Assembly (NCBI RefSeq): GCF_016595155.1
Contig: NZ_JAENGP010000002.1
Coordinates: 62,001-126,000, forward strand
Direction of reading: 5' to 3'
DNA length: 64,000 bases
Source of the DNA: Advenella mandrilli
GTDB lineage: Bacteria; Pseudomonadota; Gammaproteobacteria; Burkholderiales; Burkholderiaceae_B
Below, in pieces: positions 62,935-64,000 of the stretch. The position numbers and the translations under genes were made by a program. The notes under the pieces were generated by a model. That model searched no databases, was not told the DNA's origin, and was given only the letters and a program-made list of their open reading frames with translations. The first letter of the stretch is position 1. Each line of letters begins with the position of its first letter.

Positions 62935-63707
62935 TGAACCTGAATCCACCCATCACCCAGTGGCAAAACAAACGGGTATGGCTGATTGGTGCCTCTAGCG
63001 GCATCGGACTGGCCCTGGCTGAAAAACTGGCCGCCCAAAAAGCAAACGTGATTGTTTCGGCACGCAACCGTGCGGCACTGGATGCTTTTGTGGAAAAACA
63101 CCCCGGCTGCCAGGCCTTGCCATTGGATGTCAGCCAACCCGAAACCCTGGTTCAGGCGCTTGATACCCTGTGCAACACCAATGGCTGCCCAGACCTGGTG
63201 TGCTATTGTGCCGGCCATTACAAGCCGCTACGCGCCCCTGAATACGATCTGCAAGAGATGCTGCGTCATCAGCAAATCAACGTGACCGGCCTGCTTTATT
63301 TGCTGGACCGGCTACTTCCCCTGATGCTGGAAAAGGGCCAGGGCCATATCAGCCTGATCAGCAGCGTGGCCGGTTTTCGCGGTTTACCCAAAAGCCTGGC
63401 CTATGGCCCCACCAAGGCGGCCCTGATCAATCTGGCCGAGTGCCTGTATCTTGACTTGCATGACCGTGGGCTGGGGATCAGCCTGATAAATCCGGGATTT
63501 GTACAAACACCGCTCACCGCCCGGAATGATTTTGCCATGCCTGCCCTGATCACACCCGATCAGGCCGCCGACCATATCATTGCAGGCTGGGAGAGGGGCC
63601 GCTTCCACATTGATTTCCCGAAAAAATTCACGCTGTTTATGCGTTTGCTAAGAATCCTGCCATACCCGCTGTATTTTCGGCTTGTCCGCAAAATAACCGG
63701 TCTTTAA
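62931..63707 (+). CDS. Short-chain dehydrogenase/reductase of the light-operon
   Basis: A 258-residue SDR. VWLIGASSGIGLALAEKLA (about 16-34) is the cofactor motif; CYCAGHY replaces NNAG; catalytic Ser lies in ISLISSVAG and YGPTK gives Tyr and Lys; INPGFVQTPLT follows. Arg after the first strand (SARNR) suggests NADPH preference. It is the seventh gene of the operon and has a C-terminal segment (KFTLFMRLLRILPYPLYFRLVRKITGL) that looks membrane-associated, as in SDRs that act on acyl lipids. Confidence 0.9.
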   Translation: MMNLNPPITQWQNKRVWLIGASSGIGLALAEKLAAQKANVIVSARNRAALDAFVEKHPGCQALPLDVSQPETLVQALDTLCNTNGCPDLVCYCAGHYKPLRAPEYDLQEMLRHQQINVTGLLYLLDRLLPLMLEKGQGHISLISSVAGFRGLPKSLAYGPTKAALINLAECLYLDLHDRGLGISLINPGFVQTPLTARNDFAMPALITPDQAADHIIAGWERGRFHIDFPKKFTLFMRLLRILPYPLYFRLVRKITGL

Positions 63708-63735
63708 CCATCCCTCAAGCACAATAGAGAATGCC

Positions 63736-64000
63736 ATGACACCTGCCAACCCTGACATCACTGCCGCCGTCAAACGCCTTACCGGGCTTTACGCAACGCT
63801 TAATCCCGGCAATCTTGACCAGCTGGGGGCTATTTATGACGCTGAGGCAAGTTTCAAAGACCCTTTCAATGAAATACAGGGCCCGGTGCAAATCAGGAAA
63901 ATATTCGAGCATATGTTTAATGCTTTAAACAAACCGAAATTCACCATTTCAAAGTGTATTGCCCAGGACAATCATTGCTTTCTTATCTGGGATTTCACGT
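63736..64000 (+). CDS. NTF2-like (SnoaL-type) protein, truncated by the window end
   Basis: 88 codons are visible. VKRLTGLYATLNPGNLDQLGAIYDAEASFKDPFNEIQG resembles the NTF2-like fold with a polar pocket; it has the D-P-F motif of SnoaL/ketosteroid-isomerase-like proteins seen with light-regulated CFA clusters. The start at ATG 63736 follows the SDR stop by 28 bases, on the same strand. Catalytic residues and C-terminus lie outside the window. Confidence 0.85.
   Translation, partial: MTPANPDITAAVKRLTGLYATLNPGNLDQLGAIYDAEASFKDPFNEIQGPVQIRKIFEHMFNALNKPKFTISKCIAQDNHCFLIWDFT

Overview
The window looks like a chromosomal segment of a betaproteobacterium, most likely of the Alcaligenaceae/Bordetella branch. 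This is inferred from three orphan Bug/TctC-type solute-binding proteins, Ala/Lys-rich histone-H1-like tails, a bacterial SET-domain protein, the smg...topB neighbourhood, and gene-dense moderate-GC DNA. No phage, plasmid, transposase or CRISPR array was seen. Both ends cut a gene (cpaF on the left, an NTF2-like gene on the right).

Layout. 1-7 kb (minus strand): a Tad/Flp type IVb pilus operon, flp-cpaA-tadE-like x2-cpaB-cpaC-cpaE-cpaF, with hairpins between the pilin and the assembly genes. 7.3-11.2 kb (plus): a three-gene membrane glycolipid/glycosylation operon (GT2, STT3-like GT-C protein, PAP2 phosphatase); the PAP2 gene is split by a +1 frameshift in a T-run. 11.2-13.7 kb: a quinone oxidoreductase, a lone CopG/BrnA-like antitoxin, a palindromic repeat element and a small antitoxin-like gene overlapping a GNAT gene that has no ordinary start codon. 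13.7-17.9 kb: an IclR regulator divergent from a catabolic operon (VOC, FAH hydrolase, Bug protein, SDR). 17.9-18.25 kb: tandem and inverted repeats. 18.2-22.6 kb: a TPR protein, then carboxy(nor)spermidine dehydrogenase and decarboxylase with an XRE regulator. 22.7-27.4 kb: a LysR regulator divergent from Bug-sulfatase-Bug. 27.4-31.2 kb: DUF924, small orphans, DJ-1 family, tRNA-Thr(CGT), argD. 31.4-40.4 kb: smg, gluQ, a large DUF2157-type membrane protein, topB, hemN, a methyltransferase. 40.5-49.9 kb (minus): one tightly overlapped operon coding for a flavin monooxygenase, a complete peptide-type ABC importer, a BAAT-like hydrolase and two carboxymuconolactone-decarboxylase-fold proteins. 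50.1-54.4 kb: an acetolactate synthase large subunit, panB, SET protein, nucleoside deoxyribosyltransferase, YegP-like protein.

54.5-64 kb is the most coherent accessory system. A MerR-family regulator with the adenosylcobalamin signature of CarH/LitR photoreceptors is coupled to a photolyase. It is divergent from an eight-gene plus-strand operon (flavin amine oxidase-like, DUF1365, cyclopropane-fatty-acid-synthase-like methyltransferase, chalcone-isomerase-like, MFS, DUF3833 lipoprotein, SDR, NTF2-like). ATACAA half-sites, including a perfect 13-bp palindrome, lie in the shared promoter region. I read it as a light- and B12-controlled DNA-repair and membrane-lipid-modification island.

All functional calls rest on reading motifs and gene order; no database search was run.
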